Shown one piece after another: positions 26,301 to 38,300 of a stretch of DNA of 64,000 bases. Position 1 is the stretch's first letter. The number at the start of each line of letters is the position of its first letter. Under the pieces are notes generated by a model that saw nothing but the letters and a program-made list of their open reading frames with translations, was not told where the DNA came from and searched no databases. The translations under genes were made by a program, and so were the position numbers. Source of the DNA: Toxoplasma gondii ME49 (taxonomy: Eukaryota; Apicomplexa; Conoidasida; Eucoccidiorida; Sarcocystidae); NCBI RefSeq assembly GCF_000006565.2, contig NC_031473.1, positions 2,213,441 through 2,277,440 of the forward strand. Reading direction: 5' to 3'.

Positions 26301-29300
26301 GATTTTGTGGCGTTCCATCATTTCGGCGACTTGCTGGTCTGAATTTTGCTTGAGCGCGATGTACTGGTTGCACGCAAGACGAACCATCTCAGTCAGCTTT
26401 TGAACTTCTCCCAAAGCGGTCGTTATGTCGCGTTGCTGCCTATGCAGATGTCTTGCTTCTTCTTGCTACGCGCGGGCCTCGGACGAGACAGCCAGAAAGC
26501 CCAAGAAGAAAGAGAGCTTTGTAAAACGACTCTTGAATCTCGCGGCTGCTAGGGAATACGGGTGAAACCTTGCATGCATTGTGAGGCACTGAGAACGGTG
26601 AATAGGAAACGACGTGACTGTGCACGTCCATGTAATCACACCCTTCACCAGCAGAGCTTTATACAGAAAACATGCGTGCGTACACGAGTAGGTATAAACG
26701 CATACCTACAAAGAGTTTATACTCAACGAGATGAGCACCAGAGACGAAGACGAATGTATACCAATATATATATGTATATATATATATATATATAATTATG
26801 TATATATATGTACTATGCTTCCATGAATGGGGACGTATACGTTGATTTGCTTTTGGAATGTCAAGACAAACAAGAATGAGGTTGACTTCCCCAGCTCTTG
26901 TCGACCCCTAGGTATCACCTGTCTCGTTTGTCCTGTGTGCGGAGATAACCAGAACTGTCTGAGCTTTCAAACAGTTTCGATTCATCAGCCAGCGTTGTCC
27001 CTCTGCCACCTCACGTATGCATGCAGTGCGCTCACAAGTACATTACCACAGTGTGTATCCTCGGTGCGACAAGTCAGCTGTTCCTGACCCTGCTTTTTGG
27101 CAGAAGCTTCGTTGGACATTGTTTTTTTTTCGCTCGAGACTCAACCACTGCATGGCCGGTTGGGTGCTCTTTATCCAGGTGTCACTTGAAGCCGCCTGGT
27201 GTTTCCTTTAGTACCTACATTCAGCTGTCCCTTTTATCTCACGAACCTTCCAAGATTCGAGAAACAGTCGCTTCCTTCTTCGAAAATGTTCTCAATGAGG
27301 CCAATTGCGTTTTCGGTGCCATGGTCATGACAAACCTCCTAGACCGGACCTTTGATAGATAGATGTGTGTCGGGAGAGTGTTCACTGGCGTCTAGGTTTC
27401 AATCGATCATGCTAATTTTGGGTGTTTGGCAAAGTCTCTTGAGACACAGAGGCTTAAGAGAGAAGTATCGTAAGTCCGCATTTTATGCACTTCCAGCCAA
27501 CCAACAAAACGAACCTTAGTCTGGAGTCTTTGCTGAGCTTCCGTCACTCTTTGCTGAGCTCCAGCGAGCTCGCGGAGATTTCTCTCTTTCTGTGCTGTCA
27601 GTGTCTTCACGTGGTGCGCCCAAGACTCGACTTCTCCCCGATAAGCTGCAGCTTCTTTTTCCAAATCCGAAAGTTTTCTGAACTAAAGACGTATCAAAAC
27701 AGCGACAAGGAAACGGCACTCATCCATGAAGGGCAAGAAAAAGAGACATCGCGGTTAAGAACAAACTTCCCGGGGGGTATACACTACGACTTGGACTCTC
27801 GGTTTAGACCTTGAAGGTCGTTGTTGACCGGATTCAAGGACTATTCGCGTGACTTCGAGAGCACTCAGTGCATCGCTGAGTCTACGCCGGGCGCACCTCG
27901 TACTTTCTCCATGTGCTCTGAAACTAACGTCAGCTCTTGATTTTGCATTTTGAGTTGCAGTGGCTTTTGTACCCCGAATAACTACCGAGGATATCGACAA
28001 TGACAAGAAGAAAGAAGGGAACTCTTCATGAGCAGCGCCCCCGTTTCCATAGAAGTGTCCATGGTAAAAGTTGAGAGAGTTGCACTTTTGTCAAAAATAC
28101 TTTCCTAGTTATTGAGAGACATTCGACCGCGAAGCCGCAGCTTTGTAATCTCAGTGGTTCGCGATAGAACCACAACACCGTCTACAAAGTTCAACTCTGT
28201 GTTTCACAACGAAGTCTCCAGGTAAAGCACTCGGTTGTGCTCAACTCGACGTAGTGTCACTGGCAAGCCAATGAATGCGTGTCTAAGCGGTTTACGATTT
28301 GAACTGTGTCGCGATACAGACAAAACAACGAATATGTGGCAAGAGACAGCTGTCCCGGCAACATAAACGTCTCCTTTTCTTGACATCTAGGCGATAACAT
28401 ACAAGCATGCAAGATAAATATACGTAGCTCGCAGGCTCGGGCTTCGGTACGATGGTTCGTCTGCATTTAGGTCCTCAGTTTTCCACAAGCTTTTGACGAA
28501 GGTTGCGTTGACAAGCGTGCTTTCAAAAGGGAGAGAGAGCGGTAGAACGCCTCTTCACCGAAGAAGGACACCCGTCAAAGACTCGTCTACATATCATGCG
28601 TGGCATAACGCACTTTTCCCCCGTCGTTCGGGTGAACTGGGCCCTGTAAGGATCTCTATGTAACAGGTGCCCGTGGTCCAACAGGAAAGAAACGCTCTGA
28701 GACTCTGGACTACACGGTGCATAACCCTGCTGCCGTTTGTCAGTATTCAAATAAATTACATGTCACAATGAGAGCGTACAAAATGGTACTGATCACCCTG
28801 CTGTTTGAGGGCTATAAGTCGCGAAGACGACTTCGATCGGTTGGTTGAGACAATCAAACGTGGAGAAACGTGGAAATCTGCGTTCTGCGACTAAGCCGTT
28901 CACAGAGAAAGCAGTGTTCGCAGATACGGACAAATGCGTGTTTTACGCGTCGAACTGGACTGTCTCAGGGAGTTGTGTGTGTACTCTGAAAGTGGAACAC
29001 ATCCACACGAGCAGGCGGCAACGATGGTGAGGCTGTCTCGGTTGTGCGATAGTTTAAATGCTGGGAACTACCGTTTTCTGGGGAGTGTAGCTTTTGCGAG
29101 TACATGGTCGATAAGCAGCTTCATTTTTCCAAGACAGGGATTTGTGGTGTTTTTACACCTCTCGAGAATCTAAGTGATGAGAGGAAATCGGGTTTTTCCA
29201 CTTACCGCGAGATCCGCTTCCTCGCTTCGCTCCTTTCTGTCGCCCTCCTGCAAACCACGTGAGAGCCCGAGATTTCAGAGGAACCACGGCGAAGTCACTC

Positions 29301-32300
29301 GCTACGTCCCCTTATCGTCTAAAACTCGAGAATCGCGAGGTGAAATGTGGTAACCTGACAGTCCCGCGGCCCGTCATTCAGGAACCGGAGGACTGTTAGT
29401 ATCGTTTCCGTCGTCAACATGTCAATGAAATGTGTAAATATAGTTCAGCTTAATCGTTTATGTTGCTCTGCTCATCAATTTCGATTCATTGCTACGGATA
29501 TGTCTTTGACATGCTGATGACAGAATCGCTAACAAACCACCGGTTTCGGATTTCATTTCAGTTATTAGATCCAGAAAACCCAGTTCTCTATGATTGCTGG
29601 AACAACTTGTCACTGAACTATACTGCGAGTTAAACAAGAGTGATGAAGCTAAAAGAAGCCCTTTTCAAACCCCAGAAGAAAAGCTACCTTTCGATACATT
29701 TTCCATTTACCTGATCCTGTAAGTTTTTTGAAAACGTTTCCGTTTCCTGAAAGAGTGCCTTCTCCTAGTTCAAGTGTACATGCGCAGTAGGGCCAAAGTC
29801 AAAACGAGTATCAACCGAAGGCGGGGAAAGCAACGTTTAAGTTTGTGAGTTTGCGGCAGAATAGAGACACACCACAAGGCAAGGGAAAACAAGATCGATC
29901 ATCGTCGCTCTAAACCTACTGCCTTTGTACTCCAGTGGCCAGGAATCTGGGTGTTTCTCCGGGCGTACATTGTGTGGTTCTAAAGTGGCGTCTTCAGTCT
30001 CGAGTTCACTGCAGACCAATTTTGTTCTGCACTCTCGAAAGCATGGACGTAACTTTAGTACAGGCGACAAGAAATGAGATGCTTCTGCGAACCGGGGACG
30101 AAATGTGGAACGACAGATTTTCTGCCGAGATACTTCTCACGGTTTCTCTCTATTGCCTCTGTAACTGACAGCAGCCAAAGCGTCGGGTTCCCTTTGAAAG
30201 TAAAACACGTATTCTCCGCTTGGCGACAGTAGAAAGGACCCTTAAAGAGGAGACCACGCTTTCCGTCTTCCGCGGCGTAGACTCGTGTAAAAGGAAATAT
30301 TGTTACATTCTGTCAGGAAAGTGAGGACTAGGCGATGTTTCTCAGAAAGCGAAGTCGTCCATGTAATCGTAGATGGTGGAGCTTACAGTGTCTTTTCCTT
30401 GTGCGATTTCGATCTCCAGTCGCTTTTTCTCCTTTAGTCTATCTGTCTGGAAGATACCAACAAGCCTCACAAGACGAGAAAGAGTCGGATGGCACGCAGG
30501 GTGAACAACAATTCTCTGCAAAGATGAACCGCTCGCTGGACAAAGAGCCTGGAGACACTTCTCCTGTGAAACTCTTCTTCGTTGCGCACACCCATCACTT
30601 ATGCACCGGTAGTCAAAAGGAAAACCACGTTTATCACATTTCCAGAGATCGGATTTTTACCGGGTTCCACGGATGTCTGTGGAGCTCCCAACAGGGCGTG
30701 AATTACGAAGTGAAACGTTTAGGGACTCTCTCCACAGAAGAAGTCACTGAATGTCTGGAATGTGGCAATCATACACGGACACAGACGCACTGCAGGATTC
30801 GATAGCTGTGGACTTTTCGACAGACCGGCTGATTCAACACAGGTGAAACAAGTTTGAGGTGCCTGTTAAGAGACGATGTGTTCCGCGGTCGATAAGGGGA
30901 AGCGGAGTCAGGTCCGCTTCGGCAACTGAGTACTGAAAAGCGGCTCCCTGCAGTTCGGAAGACCAATGAAGAGTCTTGAAATCCGCATGCGTGATTGACG
31001 CTTTGCTGCGATCGCTTTCAGCCCTCACAGTTACAAAATTGTGCTTCTCCATTTTAACGTTTAGTAAAAAGTCTGTGACTGAAGTAAATATACCCATTTG
31101 AATAAGGTGTTATAAAACGCCTGGCAATGAGAACGCAAAGACCATCGCGAGACCAACCCCGGACAGGACGATTACTGTATCGGCGTGCTTTGAATCTACA
31201 TACCTTCTAAGTTTCGTTTCTCAAATGCAATGACCTTAGAACTTAAAAATATCCCAGGTGGCACTCTAGCATCGAGCGGTACTTAGAAGCACCTTGTCCA
31301 TTTGCCAGCGTTCAACATCTTCTTACACAATCATCCAAAGTTAATTCATCTGTTTCATGTGTGAGTGTGACGAGAATTGTTGTTGTGCGAGTGAGAGTCT
31401 CTAAAACGAAGTTGGTTCTACGTTTTTTCCAGCGATATTCCAGCAACTCGAGAGGGGGAACACGTTCCGCGTTTAGACTCACCTTGAGGCTCCTCAAGCT
31501 GGGCAGTTGCGAGAAAACGGCGTCTCTGGCAGCAACAGCTTTTTTGAATTCTCTGAAACAGAAGAGAGAAACGTTCTTCGAGGGAAGGAAAGCCAGTAGA
31601 AGTGTTGAAACCGTTGACGAAGTTACATGCCGTTCGAGGCAGAGGAGCGCTGCCAAGAAAACGGGTCCTATTACGAAACACCAAAGTGTGAGACGTTTCT
31701 GGAATTCGCAGATCAAAGCATCGAACAAGAGCTCTGGCGCCGCACATCTTCAGTCGAGAGAAGCTGGAGTAGGTAGACGGTCTGTTTGAGCTCGTAAATA
31801 ATGCGTAAGGAACAGACGATACCGGTCGCCGACCCACATTTTCCGCAGGTCCGTGATCTTTTCTTCTTTCCAGGGTTTTCGCGTCTGCATTTCCGTTCGA
31901 GATGCGAGTTCCTCAGCGATTTCGGCCGCTGGATTTTCTTCTTTTCTCAGGAGTCCTTTGTCCAGTAAAAGCAAGTCCGCGTTCCTCAGTGGAATGTGTG
32001 GCGTCTATCCCTACAGTTTAGCTTCTCTTACATCACCCATTTAAAAGTCAGGGTCGCCGTTCTGCACCCGTCGACCTGAAATCCTGTTTGCCTGTGTTCG
32101 GTGCCACGTCGGTCAAAGCGAGACGCAGCAACTATGAAGTTGCCAATCCCTAAAACGTCTGTCGTTTGTATGTATCTACACACGATTGAGAGGGAGATTG
32201 TGGCGACGTTTGTATACGAAGAGCTTTCAACGACGGTGCCCGAGAACACGAAGGGAGTTGTCAGGCTGTTCACACTTGGTATAGAGAGAATTCCTTTTCG

Positions 32301-35300
32301 TTCTGTTCTCCAGCTTACACTTTCGCCCTGTCAAAGAGACTGAGGTTTCGGCTGGACAAATCTGTCACCATTTTTAGTTCAGAAGCGAGTTCCTTGGACT
32401 GCAGGTCGAGGGCGCGTTTGCTCTCAGCCGCTTGAAGATAGTTGAGCTGGAAAGCAAAGAACTTTTCAGCGCGTTGTGAGATATCAAAAGAGTGTTCATC
32501 CAGTTGATGTAGAGTCGTGAGGTGTTCTGTCGTTTCGATCCGAATCAGAGCAGAAAAAGATGGAAAACGTTCTTAACGGAGCTCTGGAAAACTACTCTGC
32601 CACTATGAGATGAGCGTGAAAGCAGAGTTTTCTTCTTCCTCACCTTTGCCGCTTGTGCTTTTCCCAGCACTGCTCTCTCGGCCAGTTCAGCAGCCATGAC
32701 TTCGTCTCTCTTCACTGTTACTTGTAGAGTCACTTCTTCTCGCTGAGACTCAAGGGCCTGCCAAAGAAGCGGGAGGAACGTAAATCACTACAACGAGACA
32801 TTTGCTGCAAAGTCTCTGTACAATCGACCCACGTCAAATGCTCCCCACCTCACTCCCAACGTGACCTGCGTCTTTTTGTGGTTCTCTCAAGAAACCAGAG
32901 TTTCTTCAACTAACTGTACCGCCCGTGTCCAGGGTGTCTACTGCCTTCGAGAGATCGAAACTGTGCCTAGACACCCTGGAACTCTACTCGCCGCAGACGC
33001 CGAGACAGAGAGTGTTGTCGGCCTCGAGATGAGGAAAGCTGCGCTTCTCAAGCAACGCGGCGCCGAAACAAACGGTGAATTCCCTCCCATTTCCACGAAG
33101 GCCACTCCGACCGTACTCCAGCTACTTTTTCCTCGTCTCAGTCTCGTCGAACCCTTCAACTAGCCGACACCTCGGTCTCTCCCCATCACAGACTTTGATA
33201 GAAAAGTAATGCAGTGCATGCTTGCGCTGTTCACCAAGCATATCTCGATGTCTCTGGGAAAAAAAGTGATCTTCGAAGCAAATAGCGACGCCTTTCTCCC
33301 TTATTATGTCTTCTTGTGGGGAGTCCTTGTTTGCCAGATGCATTTCTCCGTTGTCACACCATTGGTGTTCAGAAAGAATCCCCCCCTGTATTTTTTCCAT
33401 CATTACCATCGTCTTTCAGACAGAAACTCTCCCCTTCCTCGCTTCCAACTGACTATGTGATGAACAACGCGCTACGAGTGTTGCTTGCGGGGACACCACA
33501 GGGTTTTTTGTCCGATCCATTTGAAACACTTATTTGATTGGAGCACTGTAACTTCATCTGTAGACTAAACTGGCAGTGACAATAAGGCTGGACCACCCAT
33601 GACCCCGCTGAAAAAGCTTTAAAATCTTCAATCCGGTGCTCTCCGATTGAGCTAACTCAGTCCAATGTCCTTATGAGATTTTAGGATTGGGAAAACGCCT
33701 ATTCAATAACAAGTTCGTTTGTACAATATATTGGGAAACACTAAAGTAATTTGGCTACTAAACACTATCATCAAACTATATCGAAACGAGTAATACATGG
33801 ACTAACATTTCCTTTCAGCTCCAACTACTACTTCTTTGTACGCCGTAGTCTCCAGCTGCTACGCTCTGTGTTTCCCTGCCTTTCCTGCTTCTCCGTGGAT
33901 AAGAAACCGCGTCGGAGGCATACTTTCAGACGCTCTGCCGCAGCAGCGGAGTTATGAGTGAGGCCGTCGAGCTCCTGTTCGACACCTGCCGTTTGAGTCT
34001 TCAGAGCTTGCAGAACTTGGGCGAACTGGTCTGCTTGGATTCTCAAACGCTCTGGATCTTGGGTCGTAAATTCCAGCTCTTTCTTGACCGCCTCCACCTG
34101 CGAAACTGCTGCCTTTCGCAATAGTGTGGGGAAACGAACACCGAAAAAACACCGAACAATCGTCTAGAAACGAGACACCTCGAGAGGGAAGAGGCACCCG
34201 TTACGCCGAGCAGACCTCTGGCGCTCGTTTCCAGAATTACAACACTATCTTCCGTGACAACGTCCGAGTCGGGGATTCTCCAGAAAAACCTAGAAATACA
34301 TATGCCTAGAAGAACACCCGCCTTGACCGGTATATCTATACTCAACCGCGTGCAGGGTGTACATATATACACACATATATCTACATATACATGTCTTTAT
34401 TTATGTGTGCTTGCATCGCGACGGTTTTTACATTTCGAGATGTTTGGGAGTGTTTTGGACAGTGCGACACGGAGACGGTTTCTTCAGTTTATGAGAAACG
34501 TTGACGTGGAGATGCAGCACGGCTCTTGCTCAATGTCGTTACACTGTTACTCTCTTGTCTCTGACCTTTGGCCTCTCTCAGTGTGAAACGGGCAGAAACT
34601 CTTTTTCGTCTGTGGGTAGGAAACCCTGGAAATAAATTTATTTTTCAAGCAAAAACCAACACTCGGCGTGCTCCAGTCAAAACTTTATTTCGGGAGTCGT
34701 ACAGCTAGTTGCTTCTGCAGTGCTGCTTCTTTCGCCTGCAGGGCGTCCCTCTGGCCTGCGAGGTTCTCTACAGATTCACAGACAGAAAGCTGAAGGACCG
34801 GAACATGCGCCTCACCGTGTACACTCGAATGCTCAGTTTCCTCAAAGAGAGTTGTTAGAACGGGGCACAGGAGTTCCGGAAGGAAGGCGTTTTTCATGCA
34901 TTTACGGCTCTCAAAAGACACCTTCCGCCCGCTGTCGTGTTAACTCTTTTCGCCATCGGCTCAAGTTTGTCTGTCGCCTTTTGCTCACAGCCACATGCCG
35001 ACTAAGAGCAAAACAGCGTACCCAGAGCAGAGCTTGAACGTAGTGGAGTGTGCTCTTTTAATTTGTCAAGGGACTCAAATAAACCTCAAACCCCCACCAA
35101 AAAGAGACAAAATCTCGAGGGTCTTTGCTTACCGGGTCCTAGTTCTATGGCATTAACAGGACGTGTATAAGATGATGCTTTTGCAGAAATAGCTATACTT
35201 GTACATATATATATATATATAACCACGTACTTTGTAATATCACATCACTTGCAGACATTGACTGTGTACCGGTGTTCCGGGCAATGCAGATTGGACGAAC

Positions 35301-38300
35301 ACAGACACCACGGTTCCTAGGAAAAGTTGGGGGAGGTAAACGACAGCGTTAGCTGAAAGTCTGGCCGGACGGTAGAGCGGGCAGAAGCGACACTGGAGGA
35401 GACCGGGAAGTGCCTGACACATACCCTTTGTTTTCTGTCGCAGCTGCACCTCTTTCTGTCGCGGAAAAGCATAAGAAACGTAGACAATCAGGCTGAGAAT
35501 CCTGAAGGCTCTTTCTTCTCTCCGGTGCATCTGAAACCCCGTCTACTCTCAACAAAGTCGCTTTGTGGAGAAGCCTCACCGGTTGTCAGTGATGAGAAGC
35601 GCCACAAACTCATCTGACACGCTCGTGACTTCTGCCCCCGCGAGCCGGCATGCAGTGCGAGAAAAATAAGCATCTCTTGTACCAAGGCTACACATCTCAG
35701 ATACAACCAGACCTGAATGTGGAGCATCAACCGGTCCGAGTGTTCACAGGTATGTCTGCATATTAATGCCACTCTGTAAATGTTGTTCCAGGTGTCTGTT
35801 CACTGATTTTACTCATCTTCATGCATACATCTACACATGCATATACATACGTATGTATATTTGTATGTCTGGAGAGATATAGAGAAACGAGTATCTGACC
35901 TTTGTACATTCTATTTCCGACGTGGCAGCTTCAATGAGAACTCCAAACGATTCTCGGATTTCCTCACGCCGGACGCGGAGAATGCCTTCTAGACTTTTTC
36001 TCTCTTTCTCGAGTTCGGCGATCTGGAGTTTCAACAGCCTCTCAGCGTCAGCAGAACTCTCGATCTCGGCTTCTTTCTAAAAGAAACGCACATCCCACAT
36101 GTCACCCAACATGGTTTTCTAACCGAGCACAGACAGCACCGGCAGGTGTCTCGGAAATCCTTTTGCTTCTACAAAACACCCGATTTTCTCCAGCCTGTGA
36201 ACGACCGCCTGGTCTGGCCCCCTCTGCGTCGTTTTTCTCGACGCAGCGACGCCGCCATGATAACTCAGTTCGAGTCACCTGGTTCGTCCCAGCACTTTAT
36301 ATTGTAACCTGCATGGTTTTTCTGCCGACTTTTCCGACGTGAAACGCAAGTAAATGGTACAGTCTAGCAGGTTATGTGTACCGGCGTCCTAAACCAGCAG
36401 ACCCGCCTTGGATCCGCGTTCCCGCGCTTGTTTGTTTGACCGTCGCTCCCTTGTGTATACGTGCTATCGACGTTCTTCCGTTTCACCTGCCGTCAGTCCG
36501 TGCTACAGAAACTTTGCTGTCCCCATTTTCCCCTGCACACCCTGTTTTAAACTCTATTCGAATGGGAGAATCCCCCCGCACAGGACGGAACACAGCGAGC
36601 GTTGAAGTTTCCTCGCACGCAGGATCCTTGTCAGCACCTGAGGTGCATGTGTACGCCTCAAGCGGCGGCATGACCGCTCCAGGAATTCTGTGTCTCGACC
36701 TTTCGTGACAGCGAATTTTTGTGGTTCTCTGCTGCTGATACGCGCAGCTCTCTCGCTTGCTGACGACTGCACTCAGCCCTGGGCTGCTTAACACCTCCAG
36801 GATTCTCTAAACGTGAGAGTCTAGCATAGCCGTCACTCCGCCTCTTGTAAAAAAAAGCCTTCCCAACAAGACCCACCCGCTTTTTTATGCGCTCCCTCTC
36901 TCTCGGCAGAAATGTGCTCTCTCTTCTGACAGAAGAGAGGATTCGCCAAGTGTCTGTTGTCGCTCAGCTTCATTCGAAATTGGTTTTCCCCGCAGAAACA
37001 AGAGCCGCAGCCTCTCTGCACCTATCCTTGTTCCGTGCTTAAACCTGCCGCCAAACTCGCAGTGTTGACGCTCCGGTAAACGCCATTCTACAGCTATCTG
37101 AAAGCCCAACTATACCGTCCAACCGGGAGTCTCTCGCACACCCTGCATGCGGCGGCCTTGCGGAAAGACGCTTTGGCTTATTTCATGGGTGTCCCCGCGG
37201 CGCGGTGCGAGCGAAGAAGCAACGAGAGCAGAAGAGCGAGTTTCTACTGATCCACTACGTCTGAGGAATCCCCGTCTTCCTACTCATCTAATACGTCTAA
37301 GAGACCCCATCTACCTACTCGTCTAGTACATCCGAGGAATCCGCATCTCTGTTCTTAACTAAAGCAGCTAAGGAGCCTGCGTGTGTTTTGCGACTTTACA
37401 TCTCGCATGTTCTCTTGAAGGGCCTTGATCTCCTCGTCATGTTCGCGCGAAACGCCAAGAAGACGAGCAAGTTCTTGTGTCTGCTCCTCCACGTCCTGAG
37501 AGAGACCTGCGGCTTGAGCAAACGCCAAATTTTCCTTTGCGACCGAGTCCCGAAGCGCCTCGTACAACTTGTAAATCTTCTGCTTACACAGAGCCACTCT
37601 GCAGAGAAAGAGACCCAACGTGTAGAACATGCTGCCGCGCATGCAGCTACCTGGCTCAGAGTCGATAAAGAGACACACGGGTGAACGAACAAAGGCAAAC
37701 AGACAAGAAATGATCCGATGAAGAAGAGAAGAAAAGAGAGAGAAGGAGTGAACTGAGCAGGAAGCGCAGAACGAGACGGGAAGAGCTGAGTTTCGATGGA
37801 GGATGATCTCGAAAGAAAGACGCAGCATGCTGCATGAAAGAGAGAAACACCCGACTGCGCCAGTGGAAAGACGAAGGAGGGGAGGACAGCAAGGCACAGA
37901 ACAAACGTGAAAAAAGAAGACAAGAAAGATAAAACCCCCGACAAAGAAGAGCCCGGTTAAGTCGAAAAGAAAGGACAACAGGACGCGCGTTTTTCATTCG
38001 AATTCTTCAGCGACACTTCATTTCTGCGGGATTTCTTTTCTCTCTCGACGTGAGAAGAGAGACACCGCAGGGGAACACAGAGAATCAAGAGAATATTCGA
38101 CTGAACGCCTTCGTCTGGAAAAGGACGCGTCGCATAGCGAACTGGAAGACGTACTTGTGCATACCCAAGAAGACATCGAAATTCACTTTCTGGAACTCGA
38201 TTCGCAGCTACAAGTGAAAGGTGCACAATTTGGAGTTTCTGTGAGATGCCCTTTGAAAGGAGAGGTCAAGGGATTCGGGAGAACACCCTGAGTTTCGATA

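Noticed and set aside
28100..28160. Possible additional gene B exon (ITKLRLR)
   Set aside because: Adding it is not needed for phase or family motif order, and its splice sites are weak.
30335..30805. 156-codon plus-strand frame
   Set aside because: Lies in a gene B intron on the opposite strand and shows no recognisable motif.
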